A stretch of DNA of 64,000 bases from SURF-21 sp964510515 (GTDB lineage: Bacteria; Actinomycetota; Geothermincolia; Geothermincolales; RBG-13-55-18), in contig CAZEAU010000011.1 in the NCBI GenBank assembly GCA_964510515.1, positions 10,519 to 74,518 on the forward strand. The letters run 5' to 3'. Below the pieces are notes generated by a model. The model saw only the letters and a program-made list of their open reading frames with translations, did no database searches and was not told where the DNA came from. This document shows positions 1 to 7,727 of this stretch, piece by piece (position 1 is the first letter of the stretch; each line of letters starts with the position of its first letter). The position numbers were made by a program, and so were the translations under genes.

Positions 1-1
1 C

Positions 2-49
2 TCACCCCGACTTGCTGGAGAGAAGGGTCAGCCTGACCTTTTCCCGCAT
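2..49 (-). CDS. 15-codon micro-ORF with strong ribosome binding site (possible leader peptide)
   Basis: On the minus strand an AAGGAGG sequence stands 7 nt before an ATG that opens a 15-codon frame ending in TGA at the window edge. It sits in an AT-rich patch with two copies of TTATAAG. The predicted peptide (MREKVRLTLLSSKSG) matches nothing I recognise. It could be a leader peptide of a gene beyond the left edge, or chance. The sequence shows only the ribosome site and the frame. Confidence 0.25.
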   Translation of the reverse strand: MREKVRLTLLSSKSG

Positions 50-223
50 TATAAGACCTCCTTATAAGCACGATTACAAATAATTATAAATGGGCGGATG
101 CCGGGATGCCAGGTGTCTTTTCCCCTCCCTTGGCTTGATGCGCTTGCAGGCGCCGGGGACGAACGCCTCTTCGTGCCGCGTATCCCCGCGCTCGCCGCCC
201 GCACCGGCTCCGCCGTGAGCGGC
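50..223. other. Intergenic, AT-rich patch at 45-92
   Basis: No gene seen. Positions 45-92 are strikingly AT-rich for this genome and hold several TATAAT-like strings on the minus strand (for example within CATTTATAATTATTTG), consistent with a promoter reading leftwards out of the window. Confidence 0.4.
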
Positions 224-835
224 TTATTCCACCAGCGTGCCCAGGCTGCGCGAGATCTCCATCACCAGGTGCTCTCCCGAGGTACGCGCGTTGCGCAGGG
301 CCGTGGGGTGGTCCTTGATGGCGCCCCTGCGGCCTATGCGGAAGAAGAGCAGGCGCTCGTAATACTTGATGTCCAGGAGGTCGAAGAAGATGTCCATCAC
401 CTTGAGGGCTCCGTCGAAGGCGCGCGGGTCGTCGGCGCCGGCGGTGGAGAGGAACAGGCCCCGCCTGGCGTGCCTGGTCTCGGGGTCGGTCACCTCCTCG
501 CCCAACAGCACCTTGCGCGCCCACAGGCACTGGTGGCGGTCGATGAGCGCTTTGGTTCGGGCGTTGAGGGAGTTGAAGTAGATGGGGGCGGCGAGGATGA
601 TGCCGTGCGCCTGGGTGGTGAGGCGGTAGATCTTGCCCATGGCGTCGTCAAGGCTGCACTCGCCGGTCTTCGCGCAGTCCCCGCAACCCCGGCAGGGGTC
701 GATCTCGCGGTTGCAGACGATGACCTTGCTCACGGAGGCCCCGGCCTCCCTGGCGCCGCCCAAGGCCTCGTTCAGCAGCAGGGAGGTGTTGCCGCCCGTG
801 CGCGGACTCCCCGCGATCCCCAGGATTTTTACCAT
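224..835 (-). CDS. Iron-sulfur flavoprotein / NADPH-dependent FMN reductase family
   Basis: 203 aa flavodoxin-fold protein. The FMN phosphate loop GIAGSPRTGGNTS is at residues 6-18. A compact cysteine motif C48-x2-C51-x2-C54-x5-C60 follows, which fits the CX2CX2CX4-7C motif that binds a [4Fe-4S] cluster in Isf-type iron-sulfur flavoproteins of anaerobes. Such proteins pass electrons between ferredoxin and other acceptors; the partner here is unknown. The gene lies downstream of the CoA-transferase gene on the same strand but has its own candidate promoter and palindromic operator at 881-909. An ordinary NAD(P)H FMN reductase is the alternative. Confidence 0.8.
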   Translation of the reverse strand: MVKILGIAGSPRTGGNTSLLLNEALGGAREAGASVSKVIVCNREIDPCRGCGDCAKTGECSLDDAMGKIYRLTTQAHGIILAAPIYFNSLNARTKALIDRHQCLWARKVLLGEEVTDPETRHARRGLFLSTAGADDPRAFDGALKVMDIFFDLLDIKYYERLLFFRIGRRGAIKDHPTALRNARTSGEHLVMEISRSLGTLVE

Positions 836-880
836 GACCGCCTCTTCCCCAGCGAGCGCGACATCGCCCGATTTGCGCGT

Positions 881-909
881 ATTCTATCCGATAGCGGTTA
901 TAACCGCAA
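881..909 (-). promoter_or_regulatory. Promoter with palindromic operator for the flavoprotein gene
   Basis: Minus strand TTGCGG (909-904), 17-bp spacer, TAGAAT (886-881). A perfect 14-bp palindrome GCGGTTATAACCGC at 894-907 overlaps the -35 box and spacer, where a repressor would block RNA polymerase. The regulator is not identified. Confidence 0.5.
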
Positions 910-911
910 AC

Positions 912-2063
912 CTATGCGGCCGCCCCTTTCTCCCGGAGTTCGCTTATCCGCGCCGCGTCGTAGCCCGCCTCCGCCAGGACCTCGTCGGTGTGCTGGCCGA
1001 GCGCGGGCGCGGGCGTCTCGAAGCGGGGGGGCGTCGCGGAGAGCTTGTGGGGGCTCCCCAGCTGCTTGACGGCGCCGTCCCCGCTTTTTATCTCCACCAC
1101 CATGTCGCGGTGGCGGACCTGGGGGTCGTCCAGGGCCTCCTTCACGCTCGCCAGGGGCGCGCAGGGGACATCGTGCTCGTCGAAGACCCGCACCCATTCG
1201 TCTAGCGGGCGGCTGCGTATGGCCTCCGCCACCCGGGGCAGGAGGTCTCCGGCCCCCAGCAGGCGTTCCACCGTGAGCAGGTCTTTTACGTCTTCCATGC
1301 ACGCTGCCTCGCACAGGCTTTTCCAGAACCAGTCCTCGTGCACGATGCCCAGGGCCAGGCGCTTTCCATCCGAGGTCTCGAAGATGCCGTAATGGGGCAG
1401 CATGTGGATGAAGTTGCCGGGCGGCTCCTCTCCCGTCTCCAGGTAGGGCCCGAGGCTGTTGTGGAGCAGCGCGACCACGCAGTCCAGCATGGAGATGTCC
1501 ACGTACTGGCCCTCGCCGGTCCTCTCCCGCGCCAGCAGGGCGGCCTGTATGGCGATGACCGCGTTCAACGCGGAGGTGATGTCGGCGACCTCGAAGCCGG
1601 GGATGACCGGGTCGCCGCCCCCGTCCCTGGTGAGGCCGAGCACGCCCCCCAGGGCCATATAGTTGATGTCGTGGCCGGGGCGGTCGCGGTAGGGTCCGTC
1701 CTGCCCGAAGCCGCTGATGGAACAGTAGATGAGACGCGGGTTGTCGGCCTTGAGGGAGTCGTAGTCCACCCCCAGGCGGGCGGTGGTGCCCGGCCTGAAG
1801 CCCTCCACCACCACGTCCGTCGTGCGCGCCAGGGCGCGGAAGGCCTCCTGCGCCGCGGCGTCCTTGAGGTTGAGGGCGAGGCTTTTTTTGTTGCGGTTGA
1901 TCTGGTTGAAGAGAAAGCGGAAGGCCCGGGCGTGGTCCCCGGAGCCGGGGGGCTCCACCTTGATGACCTCCGCCCCCAGGTCGGCGAGGATCATGGTGCA
2001 CAGGGGTCCGGGATAGAGCATGGTCAGGTCGAGTACGCGGATGCCTTGCAGCGGCGTGGTCAT
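912..2063 (-). CDS. Class III CoA-transferase (CaiB/BaiF family)
   Basis: 383 aa, the usual length for formyl-CoA/carnitine-type CoA-transferases, which move CoA between carboxylic acids through an enzyme-bound aspartyl anhydride. The N-terminus (RVLDLTMLYPGPLCTMILAD) and the AEVIKVEPP and GYRPG-like EGFRPGT segments are typical. Asp161 in VADITSA aligns by position with the catalytic Asp of formyl-CoA transferase. The start is backed by AAGGAGGAGG upstream and a TATAAT at 2105-2110. The substrate cannot be told; alpha-methylacyl-CoA racemase activity is also known in this fold. Confidence 0.9.
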   Translation of the reverse strand: MTTPLQGIRVLDLTMLYPGPLCTMILADLGAEVIKVEPPGSGDHARAFRFLFNQINRNKKSLALNLKDAAAQEAFRALARTTDVVVEGFRPGTTARLGVDYDSLKADNPRLIYCSISGFGQDGPYRDRPGHDINYMALGGVLGLTRDGGGDPVIPGFEVADITSALNAVIAIQAALLARERTGEGQYVDISMLDCVVALLHNSLGPYLETGEEPPGNFIHMLPHYGIFETSDGKRLALGIVHEDWFWKSLCEAACMEDVKDLLTVERLLGAGDLLPRVAEAIRSRPLDEWVRVFDEHDVPCAPLASVKEALDDPQVRHRDMVVEIKSGDGAVKQLGSPHKLSATPPRFETPAPALGQHTDEVLAEAGYDAARISELREKGAAA

Positions 2064-2104
2064 GCGGTTTCCTCCTCCTTCGATCGGGCAGGGCGTTCCC
2101 GAGT

Positions 2105-2110
2105 ATTATA
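2105..2110 (-). promoter_or_regulatory. -10 box of the CoA-transferase gene
   Basis: Minus-strand TATAAT about 42 bp before the ATG, giving a leader of some 35 nt. It abuts the first copy of the 72-bp repeat. Confidence 0.45.
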
Positions 2111-2114
2111 AGCT

Positions 2115-2263
2115 AATTCGACCGCGCTGGGAGATGAAAGCCGCTGGGGGGGCCGCCGGTACGCATGCCCGCGGGGAAAGAAAAATAGGCCAATTCGACC
2201 GCGCTGGGAGATGAAAGCCGCTGGGGGGGCCGCCGGTACGCATGCCCGCGGGAAAAGAAAAAT
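2115..2263. repeat. Two tandem copies of a 72-bp sequence (period 77)
   Basis: Copies at 2115-2186 and 2192-2263 differ at one base by my reading (gcgggg/gcggga near the end) and are separated by aggcc. Each contains a GC-rich core and ends in AAAGAAAAAT. The second copy ends within the encoded CCA of tRNA-Pro, so read from the tRNA strand the repeats begin immediately after the mature 3' end. No ORF is evident in them. Confidence 0.85.
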
Positions 2264-2340
2264 GGTCGGGGTGAGAGGATTTGAACCTCCGACCTCTGCG
2301 TCCCGAACGCAGCGCGCTGACCAAACTGCGCCACACCCCG
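2263..2340 (-). tRNA. tRNA-Pro (anticodon CGG)
   Basis: Acceptor stem CGGGGTG pairs with CACCCCG, discriminator A and encoded CCA (complement of 2263-2265). The anticodon arm CTGCG-TTCGGGA-CGCAG places CGG in the loop; the T arm contains GGTTCAAATCC. It decodes CCG proline codons. Confidence 0.95.
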
Positions 2341-2396
2341 ACCGCGATGCTCACCTGTCTGGCGGACGGCTTCGCGTCCCGCCCGCCAGTTCCCTA

Positions 2397-2425
2397 TTAT
2401 ACCTATCGGCCCGCCGTTGTGCTAA
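2397..2425 (-). promoter_or_regulatory. Candidate promoter of tRNA-Pro
   Basis: Minus strand TTAGCA (2425-2420), 17-bp spacer, TATAAT (2402-2397), leaving about 50 nt of leader before the tRNA. The rest of the 2341-2645 gap shows no convincing gene. Confidence 0.45.
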
Positions 2426-2645
2426 AGCAATGTGGAGGCGTCCGCGGGGACGCCGCTCTCCTCCCCGTCCGTGGGGCCCCCGCAGCCCCCCCAGCGGCAT
2501 CGGCGCCATTCTCCATCTCATGCACATTTCAGCGATGCGAGCCGCATGTCATCGCTGTCTGGGGCGAGCGATAAGAGTTAAGATGGTGGCAGCCCGGGAT
2601 GCGCAAGCGATGGTGAGGCGGCGATATGCGCCGCGCGAGAAGGAG

Positions 2646-3458
2646 ATGAAGGCAGGGAACGGCATGCCGGTGGAGGCCAAGGACGCCGCGTCCGTGATAC
2701 TGCTGCGGGAGGTCCCCCGCGCGGGGGGCATCGAGGTCCTCATGGTGAGGAGGCACGACCGCAGCGACTTCGCGGCGGGCGTGTACGTCTTCCCCGGGGG
2801 AGGAGTGGAGGAACAGGACTGCGGCGACGGCGTGGCCGACCTGTGCGCGGGCTTGGATCCCGCGGAGGCCCAGTCCGTGATCGCCGACGCGCCCTCCCCA
2901 CAGCAGGCTTTGGCCCTCTACGTCGCGGGCATCAGGGAGACCTTCGAGGAAACGGGCATCCTCCTCGCCCGCGAAGGCCCGGGAGAGTTCGTGTCCTGCC
3001 GGGGCGGCCGGGCGGCCAGGCTCGCCGCCCTGCGCGAGGAGGCGAGGGATAAGCGCATATCCTTCCCGGAGATGGTGGCCGGGGAGGGGCTGAAGCTGGC
3101 CACGGACAGCCTCTCCTATTTCGCGCACTGGATCACCCCGGAGTTCTCGCCCATCCGCTACGATACCCGCTTCTTCCTGGCCCCCGCGCCCCCTTGCCAG
3201 GAAGCCAGGCACGACAACCTGGAGGTCACCGGCCACGCCTGGATATCCCCCGCCGATGCCCTGGAGCGGAACGAGGGCGGCAGCTTTCCCATGCTCCCCC
3301 CCACCATCATCAACCTCATGGCGCTGGGGGGCTTCTGCGACGTGGAGGAGGCCCTGCGCTCCCCCGCGGGAGAGGAGGTCGCCGCCATCCTCCCCAGGCT
3401 GAGCTACGAAGACGGCAGGTTGAGGCTGCTGCTCCCCGACGACCCCGCCTGCGGCTGA
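2646..3458 (+). CDS. Nudix hydrolase with a split Nudix box (NUDT19-like)
   Basis: 270 aa from the ATG at 2646 (ATG 2664 is also possible). Nudix enzymes hydrolyse nucleoside diphosphates linked to another moiety. The box is split: the glycine-rich first part (VFPGGGVEEQD, residues 48-58) is separated by about 40 residues from RETFEETGI (97-105), which carries the Mg-binding glutamates. This layout matches NUDT19/RP2-type enzymes, some of which cleave CoA or acyl-CoA; that substrate is inference. The frame stays open upstream to 2211 through the tRNA on the other strand, so the longer reading is rejected. Confidence 0.8.
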   Translation: MKAGNGMPVEAKDAASVILLREVPRAGGIEVLMVRRHDRSDFAAGVYVFPGGGVEEQDCGDGVADLCAGLDPAEAQSVIADAPSPQQALALYVAGIRETFEETGILLAREGPGEFVSCRGGRAARLAALREEARDKRISFPEMVAGEGLKLATDSLSYFAHWITPEFSPIRYDTRFFLAPAPPCQEARHDNLEVTGHAWISPADALERNEGGSFPMLPPTIINLMALGGFCDVEEALRSPAGEEVAAILPRLSYEDGRLRLLLPDDPACG

Positions 3459-3569
3459 GGGCCCGCCGCCCTTGCCCGCATGGCGGGGAGGGGGAATAAT
3501 GGGGTGGCCGGGGCTGCATGCGAAGCCGGCGCGCCCGATGGACGCGGAGTGGGAGGCGGGGAGATATCC

Positions 3570-4373
3570 ATGGGTTATCCCAAGCGGGTGGTGAAGATGT
3601 TCCTCTCGCTGTGGCCCTTCACCCATACGGTGAAGAAGCTCAGCGCCTATACGCCCTTCAAGCAGGTCTTCGCCCCCCTGGTGAGGGAGGGCATTTTCGA
3701 CGTCGCCTTCGTCCCGGTGTACGAGGACATCCCCGCCCCGGAGAGCACGGCACTGCCCCGGCAGGTCATCGCCGAGCTCATCCGCGCCTCCTCCCACCGC
3801 TTCATCTATAACGGCTGCATCTGCCGCAATCAGGAGGGATGCGTGAACTACCCCCGCGACCTGGGATGCATCTTTCTCGGCGAGGCGGCCTCGCGCCTGC
3901 ATCCCTCCCTGGGGCACCGTGCCAGCGTGGAGGAATGCCTGGAGCACCTGGAGAGAGCGTCCGAGACCGGGCTCACGGGCATGGTCGGCCGCATCTGGTT
4001 TGATGCCACCACCCTGGGGGTGCTGCGCGATTTCCGTAATTTTCTGGTGGTGTGCTTCTGCTGCGACTGCTGCTGCCTGGTGCGCACCGACATCCGGGAG
4101 GCCGGACCCGGGTTCAAGCAGGCCATCAAAAAGCTCGCCGGGGTGCGCGTCCGCGCAGGCGAAGGCTGCGTGGGCTGCGGCACCTGCGTGGATGCCTGTT
4201 TTGTGGGCGCGATATCGCTTGCCGGCGGGGTTTCGCGCATCGATCCCGTGCTGTGCAAGGGTTGCGGGCGCTGCGCCGCCGCCTGTCCCCATGAGGTCAT
4301 CCGTGTGGAATTCGATTCCTCCGACGCGCTCTACCGTGAGCTTCTCGCGCGCGTGGGAGCCGCCATCGCTTGA
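3570..4373 (+). CDS. 4Fe-4S dicluster ferredoxin-like protein
   Basis: 267 aa. Two C-terminal ferredoxin motifs (CVGCGTCVDAC from residue 200, CKGCGRCAAACP from residue 229) should bind two [4Fe-4S] clusters. The N-terminal part has further cysteine groups (CICRNQEGC and CFCCDCCC) that may hold another cluster. No flavin or catalytic domain is recognisable, so an electron-transfer or maturation role in anaerobic metabolism is likely. The start is the ATG at 3570, preceded by GGCGGGGAG at good spacing; the frame is open to 3480. Confidence 0.75.
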   Translation: MGYPKRVVKMFLSLWPFTHTVKKLSAYTPFKQVFAPLVREGIFDVAFVPVYEDIPAPESTALPRQVIAELIRASSHRFIYNGCICRNQEGCVNYPRDLGCIFLGEAASRLHPSLGHRASVEECLEHLERASETGLTGMVGRIWFDATTLGVLRDFRNFLVVCFCCDCCCLVRTDIREAGPGFKQAIKKLAGVRVRAGEGCVGCGTCVDACFVGAISLAGGVSRIDPVLCKGCGRCAAACPHEVIRVEFDSSDALYRELLARVGAAIA

Positions 4374-4420
4374 CCCCGCGGCGGGTTGACCCCGGCGGCG
4401 GCAGCCGTTAACGTTTGCAT

Positions 4421-4909
4421 ATGATCACCTGTGGAGGGTGTGGGCGCGAGATGGATACGAGGGGAAGCGTGGACGGGACCAGGGTTCTGTGCGAGCGGTG
4501 TCACCACCTCCAGGTCACCGGGCCGCAGCCGCCGCGCACGCTCGGCCCCACCGCCTTCCGGCTCATCGCCCTCTTCTGCCTGGCGGCCTTGGCCCTGGCG
4601 GGTTTCACGCTGTGTGCGCTATACCTCACGGGCAGCGGCGAGCTGGCGTGGTTCTGCGCGCTCGCCGCGCTCATGGCCGTAAGCACGGCCTGTCCCGCGG
4701 CCATCCTCGCAAGAAGGCGCAATCTGACGCTGCTCATCGCCGCCCTCTATCTGCCCTTGGGGGCCTGGGCCTATCTCTGGAGCATGGCCCCCGGGGCCGG
4801 CTGGGAATACGGCGCCCTCACCGCCTACGGGGGCCTTTTCATCTTCGCCATCGGCGTCGTTTCCCTGGGCTTCTTCGTGCGGGACATGCGGGCGCTCCCG
4901 CGCCATTGA
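4421..4909 (+). CDS. Zinc-ribbon membrane protein, function unknown
   Basis: 162 aa. Residues 4-27 form a zinc ribbon (C4-x2-C7 and C24-x2-C27). Four hydrophobic segments follow, at about residues 43-65, 71-90, 96-115 and 125-147, so the protein is probably membrane-anchored with the ribbon in the cytoplasm. An in-frame TTG two codons upstream is less likely. It ends 10 bp before the start of the next gene, so the two are probably cotranscribed. I do not recognise a family with a known role. Confidence 0.65.
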   Translation: MITCGGCGREMDTRGSVDGTRVLCERCHHLQVTGPQPPRTLGPTAFRLIALFCLAALALAGFTLCALYLTGSGELAWFCALAALMAVSTACPAAILARRRNLTLLIAALYLPLGAWAYLWSMAPGAGWEYGALTAYGGLFIFAIGVVSLGFFVRDMRALPRH

Positions 4910-4919
4910 GGTGAGCGCT

Positions 4920-6023
4920 ATGCAGGCTGAACCGGCTCTCTTCCGCCGCTTTCCCCGCCTGAGGGAGGCGCTGCCCTGGGTCTCCCTGGGGGAATGGCCG
5001 ACCCCGGTGGCGCGCATGCGCGCCCTGGAGGAGGCGCACGGCCTCCCCGGGCTCTATGTGAAGAGGGACGATCTCAGCTCGCGGGCTTACGGCGGCAACA
5101 AGGTGCGCAAACTGGAGTTCGTCCTCGCGGACGCGCGCGAAAAAGGGTGCGACGGCGTTATGACCATGGGGGCCGCGGGATCCAATCACGTGCTCGCCAC
5201 CGCCGTGCACGGCAAGAGCCTCGGCCTCTCCACCACCGCCCTGCTCTTCGGCCAGCCCTGCGCCGAATACGTGCGGCGCAACCTGCTCATGGACTTGCGC
5301 AGCGGGGTGCGCATGGCCTGGGCTCCCTCCATCCCCTGGATACCGCCGCTTTTCGCGTGGGAGATGATCCGCGCCCGCGTATGTGGGGAGAGGCTCTACT
5401 GGCTGGGGCCGGGGGGGTCCTCCCCCCTGGGCTCCCTGGGCTACGTGAGCGCGGGGCTGGAGCTGGCGGAGCAGGTGGCGAAGGGGGAGCTGCCGGAACC
5501 GGGCCTGGTGGTGAGCGCCATGGGGACCCACGGGACCTCGGCGGGCCTGTGGCTGGGGCTGCGGCTCTCCGGGCTGCGCTCGCGCGTGGTGGGCGTGGCG
5601 GTGGTGGAGAAGGCCTACTGCAACCCCTTTTTGTGGGCGCGCCTGGTGAACAGGACCGCCGCCCTGCTCAACCGCCTGGATCCGGGGATAGGGGCACCCC
5701 GGGCCCGCCCCCGCGACCTCGTCTATATCGCGAGCGAGCTGGGAGAGGGTTATGCCCACCTCACCCCGGACGACGTCGGCGCGGTGCGCGAGGCGCGGGA
5801 GCTGGAGGGCCTGCAGCTCGAGGGCACCTATACCGGCAAGGCGCTGGCGGCCGCGCTCAAGCTGGGCGGGGACCCGAGCGGAAAGGAGGGCATCCTTTTC
5901 ATCGATACCTACAACAGCGTGGACCTCTCCCCCCTCATCGCCGGCATGGATCACCGCCGGCTGCCCGCTCCCTTTCATCGCTTCTTCGAGATGCCCTTCC
6001 GGGCCTTGGAAAACGGGCTGTGA
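4920..6023 (+). CDS. PLP enzyme, ACC deaminase / D-cysteine desulfhydrase-like
   Basis: 367 aa fold-type II PLP enzyme. GGNKVRKLEF carries the Schiff-base lysine (K61), and TMGAAGSNHVLATA forms the next family motif, as in 1-aminocyclopropane-1-carboxylate deaminase and D-cysteine desulfhydrase. The reaction is deamination or desulfhydration of a small amino acid; which one cannot be decided from sequence alone. The ATG at 4920 follows GAGGTGA with 5-nt spacing; a GTG at 4911 lies within that ribosome site and is less likely. Confidence 0.85.
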   Translation: MQAEPALFRRFPRLREALPWVSLGEWPTPVARMRALEEAHGLPGLYVKRDDLSSRAYGGNKVRKLEFVLADAREKGCDGVMTMGAAGSNHVLATAVHGKSLGLSTTALLFGQPCAEYVRRNLLMDLRSGVRMAWAPSIPWIPPLFAWEMIRARVCGERLYWLGPGGSSPLGSLGYVSAGLELAEQVAKGELPEPGLVVSAMGTHGTSAGLWLGLRLSGLRSRVVGVAVVEKAYCNPFLWARLVNRTAALLNRLDPGIGAPRARPRDLVYIASELGEGYAHLTPDDVGAVREARELEGLQLEGTYTGKALAAALKLGGDPSGKEGILFIDTYNSVDLSPLIAGMDHRRLPAPFHRFFEMPFRALENGL

Positions 6024-6065
6024 CATGCTTGCGGGTGGGCATGCCCGGGCGGCCCCGCGCGGAGG

Positions 6066-6776
6066 ATGATCGCGTTGTGGTGGGACGCATGGCTGTGGGA
6101 GCTGGGTTTCGCCGTATGCCATCAGCGCCCTGAGCGCCTGCTGCGCTTCGGGGACGGATGCCTCTTCGTATGCGCGCGGGACGCCGGACTCTTCGTCTCC
6201 TTCTTCACCCTGCTGCTCGCCCTCTCCCTGCTGCGCGGCAGGGAGAGGGCGGGGATGCCCCCCTGGCCCCTGCTGGTCGCGGGAGGGGCGGGGGTCCTCT
6301 TTCTGGCCTGGGACGGCATCACCAGCTACCTGGCCCTGCGGGAGAGCGGCAATGTGCTCAGGTTTCTCAGCGGCTTTGCCGCCGGCACGGGGCTGGCTCT
6401 CCCGGCGGCGGCGCTGCTCAACCGCGAGGTCTTCGCCGGGGACCGCTCACGCAAGGTGGGCTCTCGCCCCCGCGACCTCGCCGCGGTGGGCCTGGCAGGA
6501 GGGGCCGCGCTCCTCCTCTTCCTGTGGCGTCCCGCACCCCTCTTCCGCCTGGGTCAGGTATGGCTCCTGGTGAGCATGCTGGGGACCTTCTGGTCCCTCA
6601 ACCTCCTTCTCGTCTATCTCGCCGGCGCAGAGCGGGAGGGGGGGCTGAGCGCGGGCAGGGCGCTGCTAGCGGCGCTGCTCGCGGCGCTCGAGCTCTGCGG
6701 GTCATATTGGCTGCACCGCCTCCTGGGGGGCGGCGGTCCCGCGCCCCTGCCCGGCTCGCGCGGCCCCTCCCCCTGA
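6066..6776 (+). CDS. DUF2085-like integral membrane protein
   Basis: 236 aa, about six membrane segments. The N-terminal CHQRPER motif (residues 19-25) and the following cysteine (CARDAG, near residue 38) match the DUF2085 family of small membrane proteins. No enzymatic role is known. It follows the PLP enzyme by 42 bp and may be in the same transcript. The C-terminal 20 residues are Pro/Gly-rich and look disordered. Confidence 0.7.
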   Translation: MIALWWDAWLWELGFAVCHQRPERLLRFGDGCLFVCARDAGLFVSFFTLLLALSLLRGRERAGMPPWPLLVAGGAGVLFLAWDGITSYLALRESGNVLRFLSGFAAGTGLALPAAALLNREVFAGDRSRKVGSRPRDLAAVGLAGGAALLLFLWRPAPLFRLGQVWLLVSMLGTFWSLNLLLVYLAGAEREGGLSAGRALLAALLAALELCGSYWLHRLLGGGGPAPLPGSRGPSP

Positions 6777-6818
6777 CGGAGAGAGCTTCCCGCCGGCGGG
6801 TCCCGGGCGCGGCGCCTG

Positions 6819-6827
6819 TGGTATATT
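6819..6827 (+). promoter_or_regulatory. Extended -10 promoter before the 95-aa gene
   Basis: TGGTATATT at 6819-6827 fits an extended -10 (TG-n-TATATT), 60-odd bp before the ATG at 6891. No clear -35. Confidence 0.35.
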
Positions 6828-6890
6828 TATGGCGAATGTGGCGGCTGAGGGCTATGGCTACGGGAGAAGACCTGAGGCGGGAGGTCCGGG

Positions 6891-7178
6891 ATGCACGCGA
6901 AGAAAGAAAAGATGAGGGTAGAGATCTTCACCACCGTACACCGCATCGTAGCCGACCTGCACATTTTTGCCGGCGCGCGCCTGACCGACATCATGCAGTC
7001 GAGGGAGACCGCCTCCTTCTTCGCGCTTACTGATGTCGAGGTGTACGAGATAGCGAGCGGGCGGGAGTTGTTCCGCACCGATTTCGTCGATGTAAATCGC
7101 GCCCACATCGTCATGCTCCGGCCCCTGGAGTCCAAGGCCGGCAGGCCGTCGGCGGAGGGGTTTGCGCCCGGCTTCTGA
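6891..7178 (+). CDS. Small conserved-looking protein, unknown function
   Basis: 95 aa. Begins at an ATG after GGGAGGTCCGGG; an in-frame ATG at 6912 is an alternative. After a short basic N-terminus it reads as a compact alpha/beta domain (VEIFTTVHRIVADLHIFAGA ... FALTDVEVYEI ... DFVDVNRAHIVML) with no signal peptide or membrane segment. Similar short proteins occur in actinobacteria and Firmicutes as domains of unknown function; I cannot name a role. It converges on the minus-strand gene ending at 7239. Confidence 0.6.
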   Translation: MHAKKEKMRVEIFTTVHRIVADLHIFAGARLTDIMQSRETASFFALTDVEVYEIASGRELFRTDFVDVNRAHIVMLRPLESKAGRPSAEGFAPGF

Positions 7179-7238
7179 GAGCCCTTGAGCGCGGAAGAGC
7201 GCCGCGTGCACTCGGGCGGGCGCGGGTGCCGGGGGGCG

Positions 7239-7658
7239 CTAGAGAACGGGCTTCCTGCTGCTGGCCACGGCCTCGGCGAGACGGCACAGGTAGCCGATGT
7301 TCTCGATCAGGCGGGTGTTCACGATCTTGCGCACGGTCAGGCTTATGGTGTCCGGCTGGCCGCCCTGTCCCTTGATCACGTCGACCGTGCCCACCAGGCG
7401 GGCGCCGCGGTCCTCCAGCAGCTCCATGACCACGCGGTTGACCTTCTCCATGTCCCCCCGGGAGTCCCGGTAGGTCGCGACCGCTTCCTCGGCCGCGTCT
7501 TCGGCCGTGCCGTGGATGGATATGTGGTTCCAGGCCACCGGGCCGAACTGGATGATGAGCGCCCCTATGACCACTGCCACGAGGGCGAACTTGAGGACGA
7601 AGCCCCATACCTGCCCGCCCTCGTCCCGCAGCCTGGAGAAAAGCCTGTTGTTATCCAT
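7239..7658 (-). CDS. Single-pass membrane protein downstream of murJ
   Basis: 139 aa from the ATG at 7658 (three codons longer from 7667). One membrane helix at about residues 20-40 (FVLKFALVAVVIGALIIQFG), then a hydrophilic domain of about 95 residues, probably outside the cell. No signal peptidase site is obvious. It lies 70 bp downstream of murJ on the same strand, so a role in the cell envelope is plausible but unproven. Family not recognised. Confidence 0.6.
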   Translation of the reverse strand: MDNNRLFSRLRDEGGQVWGFVLKFALVAVVIGALIIQFGPVAWNHISIHGTAEDAAEEAVATYRDSRGDMEKVNRVVMELLEDRGARLVGTVDVIKGQGGQPDTISLTVRKIVNTRLIENIGYLCRLAEAVASSRKPVL

Positions 7659-7727
7659 GCTACCCATTAGCTTCGCCGGCGGCCGGGCTTTTCCTTTGCC
7701 CCGCCGGGCCTGCCCTTTCCGCCTCGC

